5,239 nucleotides of DNA from Nanohaloarchaea archaeon PL-Br10_U2g5. Its GTDB lineage: Archaea > Halobacteriota > Halobacteria > Halobacteriales > Haloferacaceae. Made by a program: the position numbers and the translations under genes. Below are positions 1 through 5,239 of the stretch, piece after piece. The DNA lies in assembly GCA_001564205.1 (NCBI GenBank), contig LKMY01000154.1:1-5239 (forward strand), read 5' to 3'. How positions within the stretch are numbered: position 1 is the stretch's first letter; each line of letters starts with the position of its first letter. Below the pieces are notes generated by a model that was given only the letters and a program-made list of their open reading frames with translations, made no database searches and was not told the DNA's origin.

Positions 1-122
1 CCGACACCGCCTCCGCCGCCGAGGCCGCTCGGCTCGCCGACGTTCCAGGATCCGAAGACGTCGACCGCGAGGCGGAGCGGGACGTCGATCTGGAATCGGA
101 GACGGAGCGACCGGGACGGTAA
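1..122 (+). CDS. 3' end of an unidentified rightward gene (partial)
   Basis: The frame whose codons start at position 3 is open from the window edge and ends at a TAA at 120-122. It gives about 39 C-terminal residues (DTASAAEAARLADVPG, then an Asp/Glu/Arg-rich tail ending ETERPGR). The strongly acidic composition and G/C-ending codons (GCC, GAG, GAC, CGC) are typical of the tail of a haloarchaeal protein. No domain is recognisable and the fragment is too short to assign a function. The gene runs toward nrdA; the two stop codons are 22 bp apart, so the genes are convergent. The reading frame rests on composition only, so another frame or non-coding DNA cannot be excluded. Confidence 0.55.
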   Translation, partial: DTASAAEAARLADVPGSEDVDREAERDVDLESETERPGR

Positions 123-144
123 ACCAGCCGGCTACGAGGAGAGA

Positions 145-1833
145 TCAGCTCTCACAGGCTCTGCACTCGAGAATATCTCGACTGAATTTCTGTGCGGCAT
201 TCACGCTGTGCTGATAGTAGAGGCTCTTGACTCCCTTCTTCCAAGCTTCTATGTAGAGCTGATTGATCTCCTTGACGCTCACTTCGCTCGGGTCGATCGA
301 GACGTTCACGCTCTGTGCTTGATCGATGTGTTTCTGTCTCTGTGCCGCCTGGTTGATGATCGCCATCTGTGGTATCTCGGCGAAGGTCTTGAACACCTCT
401 TTCTCTTCGTCCGTCAGACACTCGAGATGCTGAACGCTCCCGTCTTTATTCGCGATGCTGTCCCAGACTTCGCGCTCGTCTTTGCCTCTCTCCGTCAGTA
501 TCGCTTGGAGGAATCTGTTCTTTTGCGTCGACTTCAGCTTCGCGCCGTCTCGCACGAAGTAGTTCGATTTCAGCGGCTCGATGCTCGGGCTGACCTGGCC
601 CAGAATGACGCTGCTCGACTTCGTCGGGGCCACGCTCATCGTCGTCGTGTTCCGCCTGCCGTAGCCCTCGAGCACCTCCGGCTCTCCGAACTCGTCGGCG
701 AGCGCTTCACTCGCCTCGTAACTCCGCTCTTTGATTGTCCGGAACAGCTCCTCGTTCTTCTCCATCGCCTCCATACTGTCGAAGGGGATCATGTTGCTCT
801 GGAGATAGCTGTGCCAACCGAGGACGCCGATCCCGATCGCTCTGTGTCGCTTCGCGAACCGCACGGCCCGCTCCATGAACCGTACACCCTCCGTCTCCTG
901 AATGAACTCCTCCATCACCGCGTCCAGGAACCGCGTCAGCGTCTCCACTGCATCGGTGTCCTTCCACTCGTCGTAGTGGAGGGCGTTCATACTCGAGAGA
1001 CAGCAGACGAAGCTCTCGTCCGCCGTGGCTGGCAGTGCTATCTCGGTACACAGGTTGGACGCGTTTATCTGGTAGTCCCTGTCTTTGTAGACCTGTGGTC
1101 TCCCCTCGTTCATGTTCCCCCGGAAGATGAGATACGGGACGCCGATGTTGATCCGGGTCTCGATGATCTCTGCCCACGTCTCTCGCTTCTTTTCGTCGCC
1201 GTCGATCATCGCCTGGAACCAGTCATCACCGATGATGACACCGTAGTAGATGTCCTGTACTGGATCCCCTTCGGTTTTGATGTTAAGCCACTCGTCCAAG
1301 TCCTCGTGTTCGACATCGATGTAGCCAGCGAACTGCCCTCTCCGGGTTTCGCCCTGACTGATGACGTTGATAATGGTGTCGAACAGCTCCGTAAAACTGT
1401 AACTCCCGTTACTCTTTCCGTTGTTCGTTATCGGACTGCCTCTCGGCCGTAGCTCACCGAAGTACCCGCTCGTGCCTCCGCCCTGCTTGGTCATCTCACC
1501 CACCTCTGCTTGGGTGTAGAGAATGCTCTCTATGTTATCGTCCATGTAGCTGCCGAAACAACTGATAGGAAGGCCCCTGTCCAGTCCGAAGTTGGACCAT
1601 ACCGGGCTGGCGAGACTATAGAAGCCTCGGCTCATGTACTCGTAGAACTTGTCCGCGAAGCCCTCGTCACCCAGAATCTCTTCGGCGCGCTCCGCTATCT
1701 GTCTGACTCTCTCTTCCGCTTCGACCCCCTCGAGTAGATATCCCTCTCTGAGAAACTCCCTACTGTCCTCGTTCAGCCAGTAGAACGGTTCCTCGTGCTG
1801 TTCCTCGACTCTGTCGAGTTCTGTTTGCGCCAT
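145..1833 (-). CDS. nrdA: Class I ribonucleoside-diphosphate reductase, large (alpha) subunit
   Basis: This is the catalytic subunit that reduces ribonucleoside diphosphates to deoxyribonucleotides in the cytoplasm, using a radical delivered by NrdB. Residues visible in the 562-aa product: Cys92 (PISCFGS) and a Cys at 277/278 (FVCCLSS), which match the substrate-reducing pair; N260-L-C262-T-E264, the catalytic Asn/thiyl-Cys/Glu triad; a PTKSSS phosphate-binding motif near 403-408; the Tyr539-Tyr540 radical-transfer pair; and a C-terminal Cys557-x-x-Cys560 for re-reduction by a thioredoxin or glutaredoxin-like donor. At 562 aa it is far shorter than E. coli NrdA (761 aa). It enters the R1 N-terminal domain almost at once, so no N-terminal ATP-cone is present. 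The ATG lies 2 bp after the nrdB stop, with GAGGAC 11 nt upstream inside the nrdB 3' end, which suggests translational coupling. G+C is low for this genome. A NrdE-type label is possible, but no nrdI or nrdH is nearby. Confidence 0.95.
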   Translation of the reverse strand: MAQTELDRVEEQHEEPFYWLNEDSREFLREGYLLEGVEAEERVRQIAERAEEILGDEGFADKFYEYMSRGFYSLASPVWSNFGLDRGLPISCFGSYMDDNIESILYTQAEVGEMTKQGGGTSGYFGELRPRGSPITNNGKSNGSYSFTELFDTIINVISQGETRRGQFAGYIDVEHEDLDEWLNIKTEGDPVQDIYYGVIIGDDWFQAMIDGDEKKRETWAEIIETRINIGVPYLIFRGNMNEGRPQVYKDRDYQINASNLCTEIALPATADESFVCCLSSMNALHYDEWKDTDAVETLTRFLDAVMEEFIQETEGVRFMERAVRFAKRHRAIGIGVLGWHSYLQSNMIPFDSMEAMEKNEELFRTIKERSYEASEALADEFGEPEVLEGYGRRNTTTMSVAPTKSSSVILGQVSPSIEPLKSNYFVRDGAKLKSTQKNRFLQAILTERGKDEREVWDSIANKDGSVQHLECLTDEEKEVFKTFAEIPQMAIINQAAQRQKHIDQAQSVNVSIDPSEVSVKEINQLYIEAWKKGVKSLYYQHSVNAAQKFSRDILECRACES

Positions 1834-1835
1834 TG

Positions 1836-2864
1836 TTAGAACATGTCCTCGGCGGTAACGCTCTGCGTGTGTTTGTTGTACGTGGTCGACCGCTTGCTGA
1901 AGAAGTCGTTATCCTTCGTCATCATAATGTCTTCATCGAACCAACGCGTCTCCTCAACCAGGTCATCGTCCGTCTCGAATGTCGGTTCCGCGCCGACGTT
2001 TTCTAGACTCTGATTGAACCGGTCTCGCAGAAACGCGTCGACATGTTCTCTGGGGAGAAACTCCAGTTCGCCATCACCGAATATCCAATCCAGTATCTCC
2101 ATCTCTGCCTCGTAGGCCTGCTGACAGGCCGCTTGGACGTCTTCCTCGAAGTCATCACCGAAGAGATCCGGGTTCTCCTCTCTGATCGTCTCCACCAGCT
2201 CGACCCCGAACAGACCGTGAATCTGCTCTTCTTTGCTGGTCGCTTCGACGGCGTTCGCTATCCCCTTGAACTTCTTTTCGTGCTTGTCGAAGCTCGTCAT
2301 TATGAGGAACTGGCTGAACAGCGATACGTGCTCGACGAACGTACTGAACAGCAGGATGCTCATCACGTACTCCCGTTCGTCGTCATTTTCCCTCTTCTCC
2401 AGATATTCGTCGAGATACGCGATCCGCTTTTTCATCGCTGGCTCCTCAGTCACCTGCTCGAAGTCATCCGTGATCCCAAGGACATCGAGTAAATGACTGT
2501 AGGCGTCCATGTGCCGCACTTCGCTCTCCGCGAAGGTCATACCGACATTCCCGACCTCGGGTTTGGGCATCTCCTCGTAGATATCCGACCAAAACGTCTT
2601 CACCTGTACCTCGATCTGCGCGATAGCCAACATCGTCCGCTTGATAACGGTCTGCTCGGCAGGAGTCGTGTTGACCTTGAAGTCTTGGACGTCCCCGTCG
2701 AAATTGAACTCCGTGTGTACCCAGTAGCTGTTTCGTATCGCCTCGACGTAGTCGAGAAAGTCGCTGTACTCGTAGGGCTTCAGCTGTGTTCTTTCCGAGA
2801 AGATGTCCGTCTCGACATCTGGGCCTGTGCTCGCGTTCGTGTCTGCGTTTTCGCTTTCACTCAT
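1836..2864 (-). CDS. nrdB: Class I ribonucleoside-diphosphate reductase, small (beta) subunit
   Basis: This subunit houses the dinuclear metal site and tyrosyl radical that start catalysis in NrdA. The 342-aa length is usual for the family. By alignment of motifs in my head with E. coli NrdB, the ligands are Glu85 (QIEVQVK), Glu115, His118, Glu178 (FVEHV), Glu213 and His216 (EEQIH), and the radical tyrosine is Tyr122 (E-x-x-H-x-x-x-Y). Trp48 matches the radical-path tryptophan, Glu212 takes the place of E. coli Asp237, and Tyr329 in the flexible tail is the likely Tyr356 counterpart. The tail ends in an acidic-hydrophobic EDMF that should dock on NrdA. The first ligand is Glu where E. coli and NrdF have Asp. 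No N-terminal ATP-cone is present; the first 20 residues are a short acidic extension. The start is supported by a strong Shine-Dalgarno sequence. nrdB is the first gene of the nrdBA operon. Confidence 0.95.
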   Translation of the reverse strand: MSESENADTNASTGPDVETDIFSERTQLKPYEYSDFLDYVEAIRNSYWVHTEFNFDGDVQDFKVNTTPAEQTVIKRTMLAIAQIEVQVKTFWSDIYEEMPKPEVGNVGMTFAESEVRHMDAYSHLLDVLGITDDFEQVTEEPAMKKRIAYLDEYLEKRENDDEREYVMSILLFSTFVEHVSLFSQFLIMTSFDKHEKKFKGIANAVEATSKEEQIHGLFGVELVETIREENPDLFGDDFEEDVQAACQQAYEAEMEILDWIFGDGELEFLPREHVDAFLRDRFNQSLENVGAEPTFETDDDLVEETRWFDEDIMMTKDNDFFSKRSTTYNKHTQSVTAEDMF

Positions 2865-2870
2865 CGTTGG

Positions 2871-2877
2871 TCACCTC
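2871..2877 (-). promoter_or_regulatory. Shine-Dalgarno site of nrdB
   Basis: On the minus strand GAGGTGA sits 6 nt before the nrdB ATG. It matches seven bases of the archaeal anti-Shine-Dalgarno complement (GGAGGTGATC). Many haloarchaeal mRNAs are leaderless, so a site this strong implies that nrdBA has a real 5' leader and fixes the nrdB start. Confidence 0.75.
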
Positions 2878-2976
2878 AAACGAGACCGCTTTCGTTGGGT
2901 TGCCTCTGCCGCTGTCTGTATCGGTCCGGTGAGTCGGACGGTAGTCGTGTCGTTCGGGAAACGGTCTTACATCGTA

Positions 2977-3028
2977 ATGTGAGTGGAGCCGTGTGAACCG
3001 TGTCGAACCACACATGCTCCACTGACAT
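2977..3028. repeat. Long imperfect inverted repeat upstream of nrdB, possible operator
   Basis: Pairing outward from the centre: GTGTG (2991-2995) with CACAC (3009-3013); after a bulge (C2990 against A3014-T3015), AGTGGAGC (2982-2989) with GCTCCACT (3016-3023); after one G/G mismatch, ATGT (2977-2980) with ACAT (3025-3028). That gives 17 complementary pairs, a loop of 13 nt, and two near-identical half-sites of about 18-20 bp pointing at each other. The centre is near 3002. This is about 28 bp downstream of the TATA-like box at 3026-3035, so the dyad would straddle the transcription start. It could be the operator for a dimeric or tetrameric repressor, or a 5'-leader hairpin in the RNA. There is no U-tract to suggest a terminator. 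Confidence 0.6.
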
Positions 3029-3035
3029 AAGTATT
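3026..3035 (-). promoter_or_regulatory. Candidate TATA box of the nrdBA operon
   Basis: The minus strand reads AATACTTATG within a strongly AT-rich stretch (20/60 G+C at 3021-3080). This resembles a weak haloarchaeal TATA element. It would place the start of transcription near 3003 and give a leader of about 140 nt before nrdB. A second candidate on the same strand lies at 3057-3070 (TGAAAG followed by TAAATTTG, with GAAA as a BRE-like element), which would start transcription near 3036. The sequence alone does not decide between them. The box also looks acceptable on the plus strand (CATAAGTATT), but no rightward gene follows. Confidence 0.4.
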
Positions 3036-3039
3036 ACCA

Positions 3040-3049
3040 ACAAGCTTGT
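3040..3049. promoter_or_regulatory. Perfect 10-bp palindrome in the nrdBA promoter, possible activator or repressor site
   Basis: ACAAGCTTGT is self-complementary and lies just upstream of the TATA candidate at 3026-3035. A second partial dyad, TTGT-agt-ACAA (3046-3056), overlaps its right half, so TTGT and ACAA half-sites alternate over 17 bp. Neither matches the NrdR-box consensus as I know it. The position fits a transcription-factor site, but the role is inferred only from symmetry and location. Confidence 0.35.
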
Positions 3050-3158
3050 AGTACAACAAATTTACTTTCATACGGAAGGATCAGAGACGTTCCTCCGATC
3101 CACGAGTGAGCGGTGTCGAGGCGGTGAGTAAGCGGTGATCCCCGGTCACGAACGGTCG

Positions 3159-3746
3159 CTACGGTGCCCAACTGGCGGCGTCGAGCGCCCAGGCCAGTCC
3201 GACCGCGAGACCCCCACCGATCAGTCCGGCGAGAAGCGCAAACCCGGCGGCGGGGGCGAGCGAGAGCCCGGCCAGAAGCAGGAATGCCCCGACGAGCAGC
3301 GCGACGGTGTCGCCGGTGATCGATGCGCGGACCACGGGGGCGATGGCACCGCCCGCGAGGGCCCCGGCCGCGACCGTGCCGGGCGGCCCACCGAGCGCGG
3401 CTTCGACGACGGCGAATTCGAGGCCCGCGGAGAACACCACCGCCGGATCCGTGGGACTGACGCCGAGAACGAGCGCGACGAGCGCGCCGAGCGCCGGCGC
3501 GACGAGCGCGCCGCGCGCGGAGAGCGCGGATCCCGTGAGGGCGGCGACCCCCGTGACCAGCAGGACCGAGCCGGCAGCGAGGAGTGCCGGAGTAACGGCG
3601 TTCGAGAAGGGTGAGGGCGCGATCAGTGCGGGTACTCCGGAGGCGTTCACCGGAGCGACCGCGGGCGCGAGACGAGCCGCGAGGGCGAGCGCGACCGCGG
3701 CGACGACGAGGAGGGCGAGTCCGAGTGCGCGGCGAGGGAGACTCAT
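3159..3746 (-). CDS. Integral membrane protein of unknown function
   Basis: I do not recognise the family. From the preferred ATG the product is 195 aa, dominated by Ala, Gly, Leu and Val, with about six hydrophobic segments. These include one after the N-terminal SLPRR (residues about 5-24), one around VTPALLAAGSVLLVTGVAAL, one around APALGALVALVLGV, two in the middle that are weaker and Gly/Ala-rich, and a closely spaced pair near the C-terminus. Charged residues are scarce, and no transporter or enzyme motif is visible. An upstream in-frame ATG at 3773 would add nine residues (MRLGAFDSD). The inner ATG at 3746 is preferred because the next residues give a positive-inside MSLPRRALG start and a GTTATG box lies 27 bp upstream, as in leaderless haloarchaeal genes. 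Local G+C is extreme (50/60 at 3481-3540), and an open frame on the other strand is its mirror image. Confidence 0.75.
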   Translation of the reverse strand: MSLPRRALGLALLVVAAVALALAARLAPAVAPVNASGVPALIAPSPFSNAVTPALLAAGSVLLVTGVAALTGSALSARGALVAPALGALVALVLGVSPTDPAVVFSAGLEFAVVEAALGGPPGTVAAGALAGGAIAPVVRASITGDTVALLVGAFLLLAGLSLAPAAGFALLAGLIGGGLAVGLAWALDAASWAP

Positions 3747-3770
3747 GTCGGAGTCAAACGCGCCGAGACG

Positions 3771-3776
3771 CATAAC
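3771..3776 (-). promoter_or_regulatory. Weak TATA-like box for the membrane-protein gene
   Basis: GTTATG on the minus strand is centred 27 bp before the A of the ATG at 3746, the spacing expected for a leaderless haloarchaeal transcript. In an otherwise GC-rich 100-bp gap it is the only AT-leaning spot. The match to a TATA consensus is poor, so the gene might instead be read through from the lipoprotein gene. Confidence 0.3.
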
Positions 3777-3875
3777 GATCCCGGGACAGGGAGCCGATCA
3801 CGTGCCGATCGAGACACGGCCGTTCCGCGAGACGGGGCGGGGTCGACGACGCGGGTCGGCGACGTCCGAAGCGTC

Positions 3876-4409
3876 TCATATCGTCACCCCCGCGCGCTCG
3901 CCGCCGACCGAGACGACGACGCGCTCGGGCGGCCCCCGCTCGTCGGTCAGCCGCATCAGGAGCGTTTTCGTCACCGGCTCGTCGTCCGTGTCGGTCTCCC
4001 CGCGGGTGCCCGTCTCGTCGACGGCGACCCGGAGGGACCGATCGCCGGTGCGGCTGATCGATGCGAGCCGGAGGACGGCCTCGGAGGGCGCGAGCCGCTG
4101 GGCGACGACGAGCACCGACTCGCCGCCGTCGTCGACGAACGACGTCTCCCCGGCGAACGCGTGCATCGCGTCGGCGTCGGAGCGGACAGCGCGGCGAGCG
4201 CCTCGAGCCGAGCGGAACGAGACGGCGTGGGTCGGCAGCTCCTCGGGTCGAGAGCGGATGCTGCGCCCTTCGAGGAGCGGATCACCGTCGAGGTATCGGC
4301 TTCGGACCCGGAGGTCTCGCGGCGTCGACGCGGCGACGTCGTGTATCCGGTCGACGCACCCCGCGGTGACGACAGCGAGGCCGCCGGCCACGACCGCGCG
4401 GCGATTCAT
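3876..4409 (-). CDS. Small Tat-exported lipoprotein of unknown function
   Basis: From the ATG at 4409 the 177-aa product begins MNRRAVVAGGLAVVTAGC. It has twin arginines at 3-4, a short hydrophobic core and a lipobox TAGC with Cys18 as the lipidation site. This is the usual form of a haloarchaeal Tat lipoprotein, so the mature protein should be anchored to the outer face of the membrane. The mature part (about 160 aa) has no further cysteine, is rich in Arg and Asp, and its second half looks beta-rich (SVLVVAQRL, SLRVAVDET, KTLLMRL, RVVVSVGG). No domain is recognisable. A GTG at 4430 would add seven residues (MTARAAH), but it overlaps the promoter and would bury the signal peptide. The gene lies between uvrB and the membrane-protein gene, same strand, with about 100 bp on each side. 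Confidence 0.8.
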   Translation of the reverse strand: MNRRAVVAGGLAVVTAGCVDRIHDVAASTPRDLRVRSRYLDGDPLLEGRSIRSRPEELPTHAVSFRSARGARRAVRSDADAMHAFAGETSFVDDGGESVLVVAQRLAPSEAVLRLASISRTGDRSLRVAVDETGTRGETDTDDEPVTKTLLMRLTDERGPPERVVVSVGGERAGVTI

Positions 4410-4431
4410 GTGAGCGGCTCTGGCGGTCACG

Positions 4432-4439
4432 GATAAAAA
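4432..4439 (-). promoter_or_regulatory. TATA box of the lipoprotein gene
   Basis: TTTTTATC on the minus strand is centred about 27 bp before the A of the ATG at 4409. This is the haloarchaeal TATA position if the transcript starts at or next to the ATG. There is no Shine-Dalgarno sequence before this ATG, which agrees with a leaderless mRNA and fixes the start codon. Confidence 0.6.
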
Positions 4440-4450
4440 CCTCGCCGTCA
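4435..4450 (-). terminator. Possible uvrB terminator overlapping the next promoter
   Basis: Downstream of the uvrB stop the minus strand reads GACGGCGAGG followed by TTTTT. A GC-rich stretch followed by a run of Ts is the usual form of an archaeal intrinsic terminator. The same T-run is part of the TATA box of the lipoprotein gene, so one element may serve both purposes. There is no clear stem. Confidence 0.3.
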
Positions 4451-4513
4451 GAGTTGCGCGAGCTGAGAATCGGGGACCGCAGAACCCGGCGGCCGAGTCG
4501 TCGACTATCGGTG

Positions 4514-5239
4514 TTAGTCGTCGACCATCGGGGCCGGAACCCCCTCCTCGTCGCCGTCAAGCTCGAAGGCTCGGCGGAGCTCCGCGATCCGATCGCGAAT
4601 GTCCGCCGCCAGCTCGAACTCGAGGTTGCTCGCGGCCTCGTTCATCCGCTCTTCGAGCGCCTCGATCTGCGCTGTCGCCTCTTCTTCGGTGTCGACGTCG
4701 CCCACGCTGACGTTCGAGGTGTCCGTCTTCGACCCGGGGAGGTTCGTCTCGCTGACCGGCTTGTCGATCGTCGTCGCCTCGTACCCGTGCTCTTCGTTGT
4801 ACGCCAGCTGGATCTCCCGGCGTCGCTGCGTCTCCTCGATGGCCGCCTCCATCGAGTCGGTCATCCGGTCCGCGTAGAGGACGACCTCGCCGTTGACGTT
4901 GCGAGCGGCCCGCCCCATCGTCTGGACGAGCGTCGTGGTGGAGCGTAAGAATCCCTCCTGATCCGCGTCGAGGATCGCGACGAGGCTCACCTCCGGGATG
5001 TCGAGCCCCTCACGCAGCAGGTTGATCCCGACGAGCACGTCGATGTTGCCGAGCCGGAGGTCGCGGATGATCTCGTGGCGCTCCAAGGTGTCCGTCTCGT
5101 CGTGCATGTACGCGACGTCGACGCCGGCCTCCTCGAAGTACTCCGTGAGGTCTTCGGCCATCCGCTTGGTCAGGGTGGTGACGAGCACGCGCTCGTCGCG
5201 CTCGATCCGCTCATCGACCCGTTCGAGGAGGTCCTCGAC
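4514..5239 (-). CDS. uvrB: Excinuclease ABC subunit UvrB, C-terminal part (partial)
   Basis: UvrB is the damage-verifying helicase-like subunit of bacterial-type nucleotide-excision repair. It is loaded on DNA by UvrA and recruits the nuclease UvrC. The frame is open to the window edge and gives 241 C-terminal residues of a protein usually near 680 aa; the true start is outside. Visible parts in order: the second RecA-like lobe ([13 protein letters not shown], then [11 protein letters not shown]), motif V ([15 protein letters not shown], followed by [10 protein letters not shown]), motif VI ([10 protein letters not shown], with the ATP-sensing arginines), the linker containing YNEEHG and TIDKPV, and a C-terminal UVR coiled-coil motif (about [20 protein letters not shown]) that binds UvrC. 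The tail ends in an acidic stretch and PMVDD. A GTG inside the frame at 5188 is an internal valine, not the start. No frameshift or missing key residue is seen in this portion. Confidence 0.96.
   Translation of the reverse strand, partial: VEDLLERVDERIERDERVLVTTLTKRMAEDLTEYFEEAGVDVAYMHDETDTLERHEIIRDLRLGNIDVLVGINLLREGLDIPEVSLVAILDADQEGFLRSTTTLVQTMGRAARNVNGEVVLYADRMTDSMEAAIEETQRRREIQLAYNEEHGYEATTIDKPVSETNLPGSKTDTSNVSVGDVDTEEEATAQIEALEERMNEAASNLEFELAADIRDRIAELRRAFELDGDEEGVPAPMVDD

Noticed and set aside
208..1452. Long plus-strand open frame opposite nrdA
   Set aside because: It is the mirror of nrdA, which has unmistakable catalytic motifs. The product is Leu/Arg/Val-rich with no family resemblance.
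2924..2939. Hairpin GTCCG-gtgagt-CGGAC in the nrdB leader
   Set aside because: A 5-bp stem in GC-rich DNA is expected by chance. It is not placed to hide the Shine-Dalgarno or start codon.
2493..2996. Plus-strand open frame reaching across the nrdB start and leader
   Set aside because: It is a shadow of nrdB extended by chance into the leader. The product has no recognisable domain and is not acidic.
2982..3023. tRNA gene or tRNA remnant
   Set aside because: The 8-bp outer stem and the TTCGA on the minus strand recall an acceptor stem and T-loop. However, the whole unit is only 42 nt, no D or anticodon arm fits, and the TTCGA is not enclosed by a 5-bp T-stem.
3078..3101. GGATC/GATCC inverted repeat after the membrane-protein stop, as a terminator
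   Set aside because: It has only 5-bp arms with a 14-nt loop and no T-run follows on the minus strand.
3106..3138. Imperfect direct repeat of GTGAG(TAA)CGGTG
   Set aside because: Two short GC-rich copies with an internal difference and no flanking mobile-element signature are too weak to call an att site or target duplication.
2865..3158. Cobalamin riboswitch controlling the backup RNR
   Set aside because: This would be attractive for a class I enzyme alongside NrdJ, but I see no B12-box-like element or multi-helix fold, only the simple dyad.
3135..4413. Plus-strand frames with Arg/Thr/Ser/Ala-rich products opposite the membrane protein and lipoprotein
   Set aside because: These arise because stop codons are rare in DNA this rich in G+C. 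The products are low-complexity and very basic, unlike haloarchaeal proteins, while the minus frames have membrane segments or a Tat lipobox.

Overview
The window reads as chromosomal DNA from a halophilic archaeon (class Halobacteria). The flanks are very GC-rich: by hand count 50/60 G+C at 3481-3540 and 39/60 at 4681-4740. The proteins are acidic, one is a short Tat-type lipoprotein, and its start fits a leaderless transcript, with a T-rich TATA-like box about 27 bp upstream of the ATG. No genus or species can be named from the sequence alone.

Layout. At the left edge is the 3' end of an unidentified rightward gene (stop at 122). It converges on a leftward block that fills the rest of the window. 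Read in the direction of transcription, from high to low coordinates, the block is: the C-terminal third of uvrB (cut by the right edge), a small Tat lipoprotein, a very GC-rich integral membrane protein of unknown function, an AT-rich regulatory gap of about 290 bp, then nrdB and nrdA. The last two encode the small (radical-bearing) and large (catalytic) subunits of a class I ribonucleotide reductase.

How the genes work together. nrdB and nrdA are separated by 2 bp and form an operon. Together they make an oxygen-dependent ribonucleoside-diphosphate reductase that supplies dNTPs. All radical-transfer and active-site residues expected for class I can be found. Neither subunit has an ATP-cone, so the overall-activity allosteric switch seems absent. 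uvrB belongs to nucleotide-excision repair. The lipoprotein and membrane-protein genes between them have no recognisable function, and each appears to have its own start signal.

Most notable points. (1) nrdBA and its leader are much poorer in G+C than the neighbouring genes (29/60 and 31/60 in two sampled lines, 20/60 in the promoter area), which suggests horizontal or viral acquisition. (2) The nrdBA upstream region holds a long imperfect inverted repeat (2977-3028). Its centre coincides with the transcription start predicted from one of two TATA candidates, the layout expected of an operator. A perfect 10-bp palindrome lies just upstream. (3) NrdB keeps the radical tyrosine but appears to have glutamate in place of the usual aspartate as first metal ligand.
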